A DNA stretch of 64,000 nt, taken from positions 1-64,000 of the forward strand of contig NZ_WVID01000018.1 of assembly GCF_010091925.1 (NCBI RefSeq). The letters run 5' to 3'. The notes under the pieces were generated by a model. That model worked only from the letters and a program-made list of their open reading frames with translations, did no database searches and was not told where the DNA came from. The DNA comes from Nostoc sp. B(2019) (lineage in GTDB: Bacteria > Cyanobacteriota > Cyanobacteriia > Cyanobacteriales > Nostocaceae). This document shows positions 1 through 8,224 of this stretch, piece after piece (position 1 is the stretch's first letter; each line of letters begins with the position of its first letter). A program made the position numbers and the translations under genes.

Positions 1-416
1 AAGCGATCGCGCTTTAACCAGTCGTCTAGAACGTCAAACCACCCTCTACTGGGCGCGCGTCCAACTGCGATGGTCATGAGAGCAAATCTCCAAATGTTAT
101 AAGTACAGGTCGTATCTGTATACAGATGACTATTTTACAGCCATCTATAAGCAGAAAGTTAACAGGTTGTCTACCTAGTTTACAATTTTTTACGTACCTT
201 TAATAATAATAGGTGCAAATCGCTAATTTTTCTAGGGGATTTGTCATTAAATTTAACCTTTGATACAGATGCGATCGCACTAGAGCAAGATTAGAGGAGT
301 AGAAGAGATGAAGAATAATTTTAAATTGTTATCCGCTCTCCTCTTGTTCTCCATCCCCCAGGAATCAGCCAGCTGACGCTAAAATGAATCCTACAGTTAA
401 ATTTGATTAATGCTAA
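1..416. other. Intergenic, with a 22-codon signal-peptide-like ORF
   Basis: No convincing gene is seen. A short + strand ORF at 308-376 has a purine-rich stretch in front of its ATG (GGAGTAGAAGAG) and encodes 22 residues with a Lys/Asn start and a Leu-rich hydrophobic core ending in Ala-Ser, which resembles an isolated signal peptide that stops before any mature domain. It may be the truncated start of a lost exported protein or chance. HIP1 sites occur at both ends of the stretch. Confidence 0.4.
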
Positions 417-689
417 ATGTTTACCATCGATTTAAGCATCAGGAATACTGCTTTCCCTATTTCAGTACAACGTAAGTCAGCCGAGGATGCTGAGGCTGTC
501 TATCAGCTAATTTTGGCTGCAATACGTTCTGGCAATCCTGACATTGTGGAACTAAAGTGCGAAGGCAAGACAGAGAAAAAAATTGCTGTCCGTGCTAGTG
601 AAATTTCTGGAGTACAGATTGTTCAGAAAGATGGTGTAACCACTGCTGGTGGTAGACCACCTGGGTTTTTTGCGGTAGCTGCTGAGTAA
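417..689 (+). CDS. UPF0367 family conserved cyanobacterial protein
   Basis: A 90-residue protein that I recognise as the UPF0367 family, found throughout cyanobacteria and without an assigned function. The N-terminal part (MFTIDLSIRNTAFPISVQRK, residues 1-20) and the following segment about 'AEDAEAVYQLILAAIRSG' are the conserved block. There is no signal peptide or membrane segment, so it is probably cytoplasmic. It lies 13 bp upstream of an ABC ATPase on the same strand, so the two are probably co-transcribed. The last ~15 residues are Gly/Pro-rich and look less conserved. Function unknown. Confidence 0.85.
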   Translation: MFTIDLSIRNTAFPISVQRKSAEDAEAVYQLILAAIRSGNPDIVELKCEGKTEKKIAVRASEISGVQIVQKDGVTTAGGRPPGFFAVAAE

Positions 690-702
690 CCAAGGTATAT
701 AA

Positions 703-1380
703 ATGGCGGAAGTGGGCATCGAGGTCAAGAATTTAAACTTCAGTTGGCCTAATGGCGAAACAGCAATCAAATCTTGCTCACTAGAAGTACCCAAGGGTGA
801 GTTTTGGATGCTCTTGGGCACAAATGGCAGTGGCAAATCAACGTTACTTAGACTACTGGCAGGGTTATTATCTGCTGAGTCTGGCGAAATTCGGGTTTTG
901 CATCCTGTTGGTTTTGTCTTTCAAAATCCGGATCATCAACTGGTAATGCCAACAGTTGGTGCTGATGTAGCGTTTGGATTAGTAGAAGAAAAATTGCCAC
1001 CTGCTGCGGTGAGAGCAAGAGTTGAGGAAGCGCTAGGGGCGGTCAATTTGCTTGCCCTACAACGACGTCCTATATATGCGCTTTCTGGGGGACAAAAACA
1101 GCGAGTAGCGATCGCGGGTGCGATCGCCCGTCACTGTGAAATCTTACTATTAGATGAACCCACTGCCTTACTAGATCCAGATAGCCAACTGGATTTAGTA
1201 GCTGGTGTCCGCAGCCTGGTCAAAAGTCGGGGTATTACAGCTTTGTGGGTGACACATCGACTAGACGAGTTAAATTACTGTGATGGTGCTTTCTTACTAG
1301 AAAAAGGCTGTCTGGTAGATTGGGGTGAAGCCCAGCGCCTCAAACAACGTCTAATGGAGGTAAACACCGAAGCCTCTTGA
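703..1380 (+). CDS. ABC transporter ATP-binding protein, ECF/CbiO type
   Basis: A 225-residue stand-alone ATPase subunit that powers import through an energy-coupling-factor-like transporter. Visible motifs are Walker A (GTNGSGKST, about residues 38-46), Q-loop FQNPDHQ (about 73-79), signature LSGGQKQR (about 127-134), Walker B ILLLDEPT (about 148-155) and the switch His in VTHR. The QNPDHQLVMPTV stretch is typical of CbiO/EcfA ATPases and of the plastid homologue ABCI10. No permease or substrate-binding gene is adjacent, so the substrate cannot be inferred. It follows the UPF0367 gene closely and ends before a repeat and a strong terminator. Confidence 0.85.
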   Translation: MAEVGIEVKNLNFSWPNGETAIKSCSLEVPKGEFWMLLGTNGSGKSTLLRLLAGLLSAESGEIRVLHPVGFVFQNPDHQLVMPTVGADVAFGLVEEKLPPAAVRARVEEALGAVNLLALQRRPIYALSGGQKQRVAIAGAIARHCEILLLDEPTALLDPDSQLDLVAGVRSLVKSRGITALWVTHRLDELNYCDGAFLLEKGCLVDWGEAQRLKQRLMEVNTEAS

Positions 1381-1385
1381 TTTAC

Positions 1386-1466
1386 GTTAGTGCTGAGTTC
1401 CGTTAGCGGTAGCGGGGCGTTTAGCCCGTGCTGAGTAGAAAGGAGTAAATACTCAGCACTCATTAC
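1386..1466. repeat. Dispersed repeat, GGGGCGTTTAGCCC family, copy 1
   Basis: Contains a GC-rich 24-bp core at 1406-1429 that recurs without change at 28295-28318. The core includes the hairpin-forming GGGGCGTTTAGCCC, and both copies are flanked by CTGAGT/ACTCAG motifs that give inverted ends. A diverged copy is visible near 3081-3145. It is probably a non-coding dispersed element. Confidence 0.6.
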
Positions 1467-1482
1467 TATTAAAAAAACTGCT

Positions 1483-1510
1483 ACGCGCCTTTTTTGAAAA
1501 GGCGCGTTTT
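1483..1510 (+). terminator. Rho-independent terminator
   Basis: An 11-bp perfect stem, ACGCGCCTTTT (1483-1493) with AAAAGGCGCGT (1497-1507), closes on a TTG loop and is followed by a short T run. It probably ends the UPF0367-ABC ATPase transcript. Confidence 0.75.
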
Positions 1511-1653
1511 AAGTTGGTGCGTCTATCTTAGGGTCAGTTTTATGAACCCGACGCATTTTTGTCTTGTGTAACATAGTGTTACAGACAATGCATCAATTAT
1601 TATAAATCTTATGAATGAATTTTGTTAACTCTAGAAAATTGTGATTAAAAACC

Positions 1654-2205
1654 ATGCCCCGTTCCTTACTCCAAGCCGTTTTGTTAGTGGACGGCTACAA
1701 TATAATTGGCGCTTGGCCTTGCCTTAAAAAAACCCGTGATAGCGCTGGACTAGAGGCAGCACGGGGAGAACTTGTTGAAGCAATGACGGGTTATAGTGCG
1801 TTTCAAGGTTATGTAACTCAAATAGTTTTTGATGCCCAATACCATAACGCCTCTAGCAACAAAGAAATGGTAACTGAGCTTTTATCAGTTTATTACACCG
1901 ATTTTGGACAGACGGCAGATACCTACATTGAAAAATCCTGTGCGTCTATGCGGCAGCAAGTTGCTCAATCTCTGATTTCCCGTGTGATTGTTGCCACATC
2001 AGATCGAGCACAGCAGTTAATGGTACAGGGGTATGGGGCTGAATGGTTGTCGGCACAACAGCTCTGTGGCGAAGTGGAAGCTACTATTTGTCGGATGCGG
2101 CAAAAGTATCATACACGTAAACAATCTAAGAGTAGATTTTTGGCCAATGCTATTGATGCTAAAGCACGGCAGCGTTTGGCGGAATTGCGAATGGGATTAC
2201 AGTAA
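1654..2205 (+). CDS. NYN domain-containing protein (YacP/Rae1-like)
   Basis: A 183-residue PIN-like NYN-domain protein of the YacP family, whose Bacillus member Rae1 is a ribosome-associated endoribonuclease. The N-terminal LLVDGYNII (about residues 10-18) carries the first catalytic Asp, later acidic positions appear in IVFDAQY (about 57-63) and FGQTADTYIEK (about 89-99), and VIVATSD (about 112-118) matches the conserved 'vaTsD' strand. The C-terminus is basic (KYHTRKQSKSR), consistent with RNA contact. It stands alone between a terminator and tRNA-Asn. Role as an RNase is inferred from family. Confidence 0.8.
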   Translation: MPRSLLQAVLLVDGYNIIGAWPCLKKTRDSAGLEAARGELVEAMTGYSAFQGYVTQIVFDAQYHNASSNKEMVTELLSVYYTDFGQTADTYIEKSCASMRQQVAQSLISRVIVATSDRAQQLMVQGYGAEWLSAQQLCGEVEATICRMRQKYHTRKQSKSRFLANAIDAKARQRLAELRMGLQ

Positions 2206-2350
2206 ATTTTAGCATCCAAAGGTCTGAACTTAAGTTTCAGAGAGGGTTTTGGCTGCAAAAATTCTATTATTAAGCATCTAAAAAAAATATTTTGGCGTAA
2301 GTACTTGCCAAATCCTATCCGTTAGCCTTACTATTATAAACTGTGAGTGA

Positions 2351-2422
<72 letters not shown>

Positions 2423-2548
2423 TTAAATAAGAAATTAAAGTATCCAAGAAAAACTTTACGTTTTTGGAAACTGGGGTTAATGGATACGGCTATGACGTTT
2501 GTGAATAGCCAATATTTTTCGTGGTAAAAATTCGTCCATATCAATAAC

Positions 2549-2640
2549 AGGACTTACGCACAGGTAACGAAAAATCGAACCGCAGAGGACGCAGAGGGCA
2601 CGGAGAAATAAGAGTTTCAGAGAGTTATTGCGTAAGTCCT
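2549..2640. repeat. MITE-like element with 12-bp terminal inverted repeats
   Basis: AGGACTTACGCA (2549-2560) is exactly complementary to TGCGTAAGTCCT (2629-2640), giving a 92-bp element. Its interior contains a CCGCAGAGGACGCAGAGG-type sequence that is common in Nostoc-group intergenic DNA. It is too short to code and is probably moved in trans by a transposase. No clear target duplication is visible. Confidence 0.7.
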
Positions 2641-2646
2641 AAATAA

Positions 2647-2985
2647 AATGATTTAGAAGATACTGCTCAACTTTGGTATCAGACTTGCCATCAGGCATTT
2701 CCCTACATTCAACATCCCCAGTCTTATGTTGAATGAGAAGCTCGCTTCCATGATGAATTTGCGGTAAGAGGAAATGTTTGGGTTGCTGAAGTGGAAAATC
2801 GCATTGTGGGTTTTATTGTAGTGATGCAAGAGGAACAATGCTTGAAGCAGCTTTTTGTAAATATGGCCTACTAGAATCAAGGTATGGGTTCGGCGTTACT
2901 TGAAAAAGCAAAAGTAATTTGTTCGCAAGGACTTAATATCTAAATATCAACTGGTCACGGCAATAGCGCAGCGTTAGCAGCCCCG
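2647..2985 (+). pseudogene. Decayed GNAT family N-acetyltransferase
   Basis: Reading from 2647 in one frame gives a recognisable GNAT protein: 'DTAQLWYQTCHQAFPYI', then 'VWVAEVENRIVGFIVV', 'LKQLFVN' and the acetyl-CoA-binding loop region 'NQGMGSALLEKAK' (Q/RxxGxG/A motif). The frame is broken by in-frame stops (TGA after SYVE, TAG before NQGMGS, TAA after GLNI) and has no proper start. It lies next to the MITE-like element, which may have been part of the disruption. It is certainly not a working enzyme as read. Confidence 0.75.
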
Positions 2986-3080
2986 AACATCATTTTTCCG
3001 TGCTCTTACCTAATCCCCAATCTCCAGTCCCTTTTACGTTGCAATCAGTTCTATAGTAATTGATACGGTGGATAACATTT

Positions 3081-3145
3081 AGTAGTTCTGAGTTCAGAGT
3101 TACGTTAGCGTAGCTGGGCTTATCCCGTGCTAAGTTATGACTCAA
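3081..3145. repeat. Diverged copy of the GGGGCGTTTAGCCC repeat family
   Basis: The stretch has the same order of motifs as 1386-1466 (TCTGAGTT, ACGTTAGCG, then GGGCTTATCCCGTGCT) but with several changes. It lies just upstream of and partly overlaps the possible upstream start of the next small gene. Confidence 0.4.
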
Positions 3146-3157
3146 TTTGTTGTACTC

Positions 3158-3373
3158 ATGAGTAGAGAGGTAAATGAGGTGAGTCAATCTTCTTTAAATC
3201 GCAGATTAACCCAGATTTTTGGGATGCTGCTTGGTATTGGTATAGCTGTTTGGGTACTGAGAGGCTTTGGTATTCTCAGTTTTATTCCAGGTGGAATTAT
3301 TTGGCTATTAATATTAGGGGCGATCGCTGTAGGAATTATTAGTTATGCCCAAAGAACATGGTGGCGATTTTAA
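3158..3373 (+). CDS. Small two-helix membrane protein, unknown
   Basis: A roughly 71-residue protein starting at ATG 3158 (MSREVNEVSQSS...); an in-frame ATG at 3137 is possible but lies within the repeat. Two hydrophobic stretches are visible, around 'FGMLLGIGIAVWVLRGFGIL' and 'GGIIWLLILGAIAVGIISY', joined by a short loop, with a polar N-terminus and a basic C-terminus (RTWWRF). It lies 21 bp before the rubredoxin gene on the same strand, so the two are probably co-transcribed. Family not recognised. Confidence 0.6.
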   Translation: MSREVNEVSQSSLNRRLTQIFGMLLGIGIAVWVLRGFGILSFIPGGIIWLLILGAIAVGIISYAQRTWWRF

Positions 3374-3394
3374 CAGTTAATAGAGTGGAGAAAA

Positions 3395-3556
3395 ATGACA
3401 ACCTATCTATGTACCGTTTGCGGCTATGTGTATGACCCAGAAGAGGGCGATCCAGATAGCGACATAGCACCAGGAACAGCCTTTGAAAGCATACCTGATG
3501 ATTGGGTATGTCCAGTTTGTGGCGCGGACAAAGAAGAATTTGAACCAAATGAGTAA
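3395..3556 (+). CDS. Rubredoxin
   Basis: A 53-residue one-iron electron carrier. The two metal-binding knuckles CTVCGY (about residues 6-11) and CPVCGA (about 39-44) supply four Cys ligands, and the usual Tyr, Asp-rich and 'DDWVCPVCG' segments are all present. It has no membrane anchor, so unlike the RubA linked to photosystem assembly in cyanobacteria it is a soluble short form. A GTGGAG ribosome-binding site precedes the ATG. It lies between a small membrane protein and an FAD-dependent oxidoreductase, a possible redox partner (inference). Confidence 0.93.
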   Translation: MTTYLCTVCGYVYDPEEGDPDSDIAPGTAFESIPDDWVCPVCGADKEEFEPNE

Positions 3557-3601
3557 AAATAACAGCTAGCCTAGAAGGTAGGTGCTATAAAAGAGATATT
3601 T

Positions 3602-4858
3602 TTGAAATTGTTGCCGTTACAAATTGTATTTATTGGTGGTGGAGCAGCGGGATTTTTTAGTGCGATCGCTTGTGCTAAAGTCAATCCTCAAGCCCAAGTT
3701 ACTTTACTCGAAGCCAGTCGCCAACCACTGGCGAAAGTTCGGATTTCTGGAGGAGGGCGCTGCAATGTCACTCACGCTTGCTTTGAACCAGAGGCGTTGG
3801 TGCAAAATTACCCCAGAGGTGGAAAAGCTTTGCGCGGTGCTTTCACTCGCTTTCAAGCTAAAGATACAATAACTTGGTTTGCTGTCCACGGAGTTCCGCT
3901 GAAAACTGAAGCTGATGGTCGGATGTTTCCGATTACAGATAACTCAGAAACCGTTGTCAACTGTCTGATGAAAGCTACTGTTGCATCTGGGGTTGAACTT
4001 CGTACTGGTACACCCGTGATCTCAGTGAAACAACTCTCATCTGCGGTAGGAAAAGAACAAGGGTTTGAAGTGTTCCTGAAATCAGGAGAGACAATCAAAT
4101 GCGATCGCTTACTTCTGGCCACTGGTAGCAGCCCTGTAGGTTATAAAATAGCCAGAGATTTAGGTCATCAAATTGAGCCACCTGTCCCTTCTTTATTTAC
4201 CTTCAACATTGGCGATCAAAAGTTGCGGGACTTGGCTGGAGTTAGTGTTAACTCTGTGCAGTTGCGGTTATCTGATGGCGGAAATTCCAAATTAGAACAA
4301 ACAGGGCCATTGCTGATTACCCACTGGGGTTTGAGTGGGCCAGCAGTCTTGAAGCTTTCGGCTTGGGGTGCAAGAATCTTACATGACAGCCACTACCAAG
4401 CAACATTATTAATAAATTGGCTGCCCTCTTTGTCGCAAGAACAAGTTCGACAACAAATCTTAGCAGTTAAAACTGAATGGGCAAAAAAAGCGATCGCATT
4501 ACATCGCGGCGCTGAGCTACCGCATCGTCTTTGGCAATATATCATTGCTCGCGCAGGCATAACCATAGAAGACCGCTGGGCTGGATTATCTCACAAAACA
4601 TTAAATCAGCTGGTGCAAGAACTCACTCAGGGGCAATACTTAATCAACGGCAAGGGAGCTTTTAAAGAAGAATTTGTTACCTGTGGTGGCGTCAATCTTA
4701 AAGAAGTCAACTTCAAGACGATGGAAAGTAAGTTAGTTCCTGGTCTTTACTTTGCCGGGGAAATATTGGATATTGATGGCGTCACAGGTGGATTTAACTT
4801 TCAAAGTGCTTGGACAACAGCTTATTTAGCTGGTAACGCCATGGGAATTAGTAATTAA
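3602..4858 (+). CDS. NAD(P)/FAD-dependent oxidoreductase, BaiN/HI0933 family
   Basis: A 418-residue flavoprotein of the HI0933/YhiN family. The N-terminal dinucleotide-binding loop is IGGGAAG (about residues 11-17); the family signatures ISGGGRCNVTH (about 48-58), LLATGSSPVG (about 170-179) and the C-terminal FAD-binding block LYFAGEILDIDGVTGGFNFQ (about 380-399) are all visible. The start is TTG; no upstream ATG in frame fits and the FAD loop begins only ten residues in. Substrate in cyanobacteria is unknown. The preceding rubredoxin suggests redox coupling, which is inference only. Confidence 0.85.
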   Translation: MKLLPLQIVFIGGGAAGFFSAIACAKVNPQAQVTLLEASRQPLAKVRISGGGRCNVTHACFEPEALVQNYPRGGKALRGAFTRFQAKDTITWFAVHGVPLKTEADGRMFPITDNSETVVNCLMKATVASGVELRTGTPVISVKQLSSAVGKEQGFEVFLKSGETIKCDRLLLATGSSPVGYKIARDLGHQIEPPVPSLFTFNIGDQKLRDLAGVSVNSVQLRLSDGGNSKLEQTGPLLITHWGLSGPAVLKLSAWGARILHDSHYQATLLINWLPSLSQEQVRQQILAVKTEWAKKAIALHRGAELPHRLWQYIIARAGITIEDRWAGLSHKTLNQLVQELTQGQYLINGKGAFKEEFVTCGGVNLKEVNFKTMESKLVPGLYFAGEILDIDGVTGGFNFQSAWTTAYLAGNAMGISN

Positions 4859-4947
4859 AGAAAAACGCCCAGAGAGCAACGGAAAATAATCCTGACAAAA
4901 AGCGACAATTATCTTGCCTTTGTAGATTATTTCTGAACATAAAAATA

Positions 4948-5994
4948 ATGAAATTTAGCGAAATTCTAAGTCAATTGGGCGACGCCACCACCATCAATAG
5001 CCTCACCGCCAACCCAGACCACGACCCAGAAATTACAGGGGTAGCAGCCCTTGATGAGGCTACAAGCGGTACTATCAGTTACATTGAGGGGTCTAAATTT
5101 GCCTCTTTTGTCGGCAAAACAAACGCTAGTGCTTTAATTTTGCCTCAAGACGAAAAACTACAGATGCAAGCGAAGGAACGCGGTATCGTCTGGATAGCAA
5201 CCCCAGATCCGCGACTGTTGTTTGCCAAAGCGATCGCTCTTTTTTACCAACCATATCGCCCAAAACCAGAAATTCATCCCACTGCTGTGATTGACTCCAC
5301 AACCAAAATTGGTAGCGATGTTTACATTGGCCCCCATGTTGTGATTCAGCCAGGAGTAGAAATTGGTAATGGTGTAATCATTCATCCGAATGTGGTGATT
5401 TATCCAGATGCCAAAATCGGCGATCGCACCACCTTACACGCCAACTGTACCATCCACGAACGTACCCACATAGGTACAGACTGCGTAATTCACAGTGGTG
5501 CTGTCATTGGTGCAGAAGGCTTTGGCTTTGTTCCTACCCGCACTGGTTGGTTCAAGATGGAACAATCAGGCTATACCGTCTTAGAAGATAGCGTAGAAGT
5601 GGGAAGCAACAGCGCCATAGACCGCCCAGCCGTTGGCGAAACACGGATTGGTCGCAGTACAGTAATTGACAACTTAGTACAAATAGGACACGGTTGTCAG
5701 ATAGGTTTTGGCTGTGCGATCGCAGGTCAGGCGGCGATGGCTGGAGGTGCGAAACTAGGGAATCGGGTAATTTTGGCTGGACAAGTAGGAATTTCCAATC
5801 AAGTAAAAATGGGCGATGGGGCGATCGCATCCGCTAAAGCTGGAATTCACAGTGATGTTGCACCAGGAGAAGTTGTCTCTGGTATGCCAGCAATTTCACA
5901 TAAGCTATACCTCAAGGTATGTGCTATTTCTAACCGCTTACCAGAGATGTATGAATCGCTGAAGCAGTTGCAACGCCAATTAGGGCAAAAGTGA
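4948..5994 (+). CDS. lpxD: UDP-3-O-(3-hydroxyacyl)glucosamine N-acyltransferase
   Basis: A 348-residue LpxD, which N-acylates UDP-3-O-acylglucosamine in lipid A-type biosynthesis using acyl-ACP. The N-terminal domain (about 1-100) binds the uridine moiety; from about residue 105 the protein is a left-handed beta helix with many hexapeptide repeats (IGSDVY, IGPHVV, IGNGVI and so on). The family's HGCQIGFGCAIAGQAAMAG segment, containing the catalytic His region, is present near residues 248-267. The C-terminal helix ends KQLQRQLGQ. Length matches the family. The next gene is convergent. Confidence 0.93.
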   Translation: MKFSEILSQLGDATTINSLTANPDHDPEITGVAALDEATSGTISYIEGSKFASFVGKTNASALILPQDEKLQMQAKERGIVWIATPDPRLLFAKAIALFYQPYRPKPEIHPTAVIDSTTKIGSDVYIGPHVVIQPGVEIGNGVIIHPNVVIYPDAKIGDRTTLHANCTIHERTHIGTDCVIHSGAVIGAEGFGFVPTRTGWFKMEQSGYTVLEDSVEVGSNSAIDRPAVGETRIGRSTVIDNLVQIGHGCQIGFGCAIAGQAAMAGGAKLGNRVILAGQVGISNQVKMGDGAIASAKAGIHSDVAPGEVVSGMPAISHKLYLKVCAISNRLPEMYESLKQLQRQLGQK

Positions 5995-6130
5995 GGAGTT
6001 AGTCAAGAGTCCAAAGTCCAAAATCTAGATTCTAGAGCTAAAACTCTTCTGACCCTTGACCAAATACTTACTAATTCGCCCTGGGGCTACGCTCCGCTGC
6101 GCTCTAAACCTAGCTATGCCGGAGGCTTTA

Positions 6131-6187
6131 CGTAATTCGTAATTGAACTTCCTGATTACGAATTACGAATTATCAATTACGAATTAT
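6131..6187. repeat. AT-rich inverted repeat of the GAATTACGAATTA family
   Basis: Consists of AATTCGTAATT followed by several ATTACGAATTACGAATT-type units, giving inverted and direct repeats. Related stretches are at 43855-43947, 38640-38680 and 60388-60482. It sits between the convergent lpxD and hdrB-like genes and could fold as a weak hairpin in RNA. Confidence 0.55.
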
Positions 6188-6199
6188 TTTGACTCTTGC

Positions 6200-7105
6200 C
6201 TAAAAGCCCAATTTCTTCAACACCGACTGAGTAGAAACAATGTGGCGTGCTAAACCCAGTTCTTCTGGGCTAACCCCAACTGCTAAAGCAATCAACTGGG
6301 GCAAATGTAATACAGGCAAACCTAGCTTTTGCCCAATCACCTTTTCCACTTCTGGCTGACGAGAATCTAAATTTAGGTGACACAAAGGACAGGGAGTTAC
6401 TATACAGTCAGCACCAGATGCTAAAGCGTCTTGAATATGCATCCCTGCCATCTTGAAAGATTGAGTAGTGGCATAGCTAGAAAGCGGCCAACCACAACAT
6501 TGTGTACGACCTCGATAATAAATTGGTGTTGCACCTACTGCCCGAAACACATTTTCCATTGCTTCCGGTTGGAAAGGGTCATCGTAAGGCATGGACTTTT
6601 GAGCGCGGAGGAGATAGCAACCATAAAAAGCCGCACATTTTAGTCCAGTTAACTTACGGGTGACACGCTTGGTAATTTCCTCCAAACCGTAATCTGTCAC
6701 TAAGGCATAGAGGAGATGTTTTACTTCCGTACTGCCACGATAAGGCGAACAACCTTCCTTATCCAGTAAACCATTAACTTGTTGAATGTAGGCGGAGTTG
6801 CTTGTTTGGCACTCTTTCAGGCGTTCATTGACATGACCAATCACACCCTGACAAGTACTGCAATGGGTGAGTAAAGGTAAATTTAATTCTTCTGCTAAAG
6901 CAATATTCCTCGCGTTGACTGTATCTTCCAGCAGTTGAGAATCTTCTTTAAACGTTCCCGAACCGCAACAAGCAGCTTTTTTCAATTCAACCAGTTCGAT
7001 ACCCAGTGCTTTGGTTAAAGCTTGGGTTGACTGGTAAAGTTCCCGACAGGCCCCTTGAGCAACACATCCTGGGAAGTAAGCGTATTTAAGTGTCTGAGAT
7101 AGCAT
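6200..7105 (-). CDS. HdrB-like protein with two CCG domains
   Basis: A 301-residue protein of the heterodisulfide reductase subunit B family. Two Cys-rich CCG domains are visible: GC-18-on with AACCGSG and HCSTCQG in the first half, then FYGCYLL, QCCGWP and CPLCHLN in the second. In HdrB each CCG motif holds a non-cubane iron-sulfur cluster; in cyanobacteria such proteins are often discussed as SdhC-like or quinone-linked redox subunits. No hdrA/hdrC or sdhAB gene is adjacent, so the partner is unknown. It is monocistronic on the - strand. Confidence 0.8.
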   Translation of the reverse strand: MLSQTLKYAYFPGCVAQGACRELYQSTQALTKALGIELVELKKAACCGSGTFKEDSQLLEDTVNARNIALAEELNLPLLTHCSTCQGVIGHVNERLKECQTSNSAYIQQVNGLLDKEGCSPYRGSTEVKHLLYALVTDYGLEEITKRVTRKLTGLKCAAFYGCYLLRAQKSMPYDDPFQPEAMENVFRAVGATPIYYRGRTQCCGWPLSSYATTQSFKMAGMHIQDALASGADCIVTPCPLCHLNLDSRQPEVEKVIGQKLGLPVLHLPQLIALAVGVSPEELGLARHIVSTQSVLKKLGF

Positions 7106-7517
7106 AGAAGTATATTTGGGTTAGGGCAATTGCCCTACACAATAACTGTTTTAACATCTTTTGTTAGTACTGTAGTTCTAAGAATTGCGGCAAACTTCTA
7201 TTCAAACTTCTCATTATTGTCAAAGCGATGGATTTTAAATAGGACATCGGAAAAAAATTAGTAAAAATCGGAAAATAGAAGTATTTACGCGGTGTATGCG
7301 ATCGCCTGTGGTGGGACGTAGCCCATCGCACAGCATTCCTTACTACTATATAGATACATAAACACTCTCCGTTCCTCAAAGAAACGGGCTGGGTTTTCTG
7401 TAGGAAAACTCCTCGGTAGTATGCGGGCGATCGCGCTTTCCGATAAGATGTATATGCTCAAAACAATATCGCCCATAAAGAGCGTAATTATAGCAACCAG
7501 GTAAGGACTTTATATCT
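7106..7517. other. Divergent intergenic region with a 32-bp HIP1-ended repeat
   Basis: This region separates the - strand hdrB-like gene from acpP and must contain both promoters. At 7298-7329 lies a 32-bp element that begins GCGATCGCC and ends CCCATCGC, one of three copies in this window. No coding sequence is supported. Confidence 0.5.
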
Positions 7518-7769
7518 ATGAGCCAAGCAGAAATTCTTGAAAGAGTTAAGGAAGTAATCGTCGAGCAGCTGGAAGTTGAGCCTGAGGCTGTTGTTCCAGA
7601 AGCTAAATTTACCGACGATCTACACGCAGACTCTCTAGATCTTGTTGAATTAGTAATGGCTTTGGAAGAAGAATTTGAACTTGAAATTCCCGATGAAGCC
7701 GCTGAAAAGATTTTATCGGTTCAAGACGCAGTTGACTACATCAACAACAAAGTTGCCGCATCAGCTTAA
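7518..7769 (+). CDS. acpP: Acyl carrier protein
   Basis: An 83-residue acidic carrier protein of type II fatty acid synthesis. Ser39 in the conserved [10 protein letters not shown] motif is the 4'-phosphopantetheine attachment site. The four-helix ACP pattern is complete and no extra domain is present. It precedes fabF and tkt on the same strand. The 455-bp gap before fabF is unusually long for such a pair and holds a highly structured non-coding segment. Confidence 0.97.
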   Translation: MSQAEILERVKEVIVEQLEVEPEAVVPEAKFTDDLHADSLDLVELVMALEEEFELEIPDEAAEKILSVQDAVDYINNKVAASA

Positions 7770-7772
7770 AAA

Positions 7773-8172
7773 AGTTTTGAGTCCCGAATACTGAGAAGCC
7801 AACCGCCTAGTTCGGGAAAGCTCTACTTAACTACCCCGCAAGACAGCCACCCTCTGGGTGTTTACAAGTAGGGGTCAGCGGCAGTTACTACAACTCTCAA
7901 AAGCGAGAGCAAAGTACTGCCTCTCCATCAAACTAGGTCGTCAAGTAGGGTAAATCTTTCGGACGCTTATGGGAAGCCACAGCGTGGACGGGTGCTCAAG
8001 GCAGTTCGTTAATTAACGAATCCCGCGAGCAAAGAGAATTTTTTAGCAAGATCCCGCAGGGGGTGACGGCTTCAAACATCAGAACTTTGGGATCTCCCAA
8101 CTTCTATTTGTAGTCCTGGCTTTTCATACTCGCAAGACCAGCCGACAAAACGCCTCTTTAGGAATCAAAACT
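7773..8172 (+). ncRNA. Candidate ~400-nt structured RNA between acpP and fabF
   Basis: No ORF of useful length occupies this interval. Its ends pair: AGTTTTGAGTCC (7773-7784) with GGAATCAAAACT (8161-8172), 11 of 12 positions. Inside are CCCGAA 7783-7788/TTCGGG 7811-7816; CCTAGTT 7806-7812/AACTAGG 7931-7937; CTACTT 7823-7828/AAGTAG 7866-7871 (also 7943-7948); CACCC 7848-7852/GGGTG 7856-7860; GGCAG-TACT 7880-7889/AGTA-CTGCC 7913-7921; CTCTC 7894-7898/GAGAG 7905-7909; the palindrome TTCGTTAATTAACGAA 8005-8020; GATCCC 8050-8055/GGGATC 8089-8094; and CGGCT 8067-8071/AGCCG 8140-8144. Some compete or cross, so switching or pseudoknots are possible. Strand is assumed from neighbours. It might be an orphan HEARO/omega-RNA-type element, but I cannot verify this. 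Confidence 0.6.
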
Positions 8173-8224
8173 CAGCACTATTTATTTTTCTGACTGCTGC
8201 TTTTTCGCCACCTTTAACTGAATC

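Noticed and set aside
7770-8224. RNase P RNA, tmRNA, group I or group II intron between acpP and fabF
   Set aside because: I looked for the universal RNase P, tmRNA (tRNA-like end), intron core and domain V sequences and found none, although the length would suit RNase P or tmRNA.
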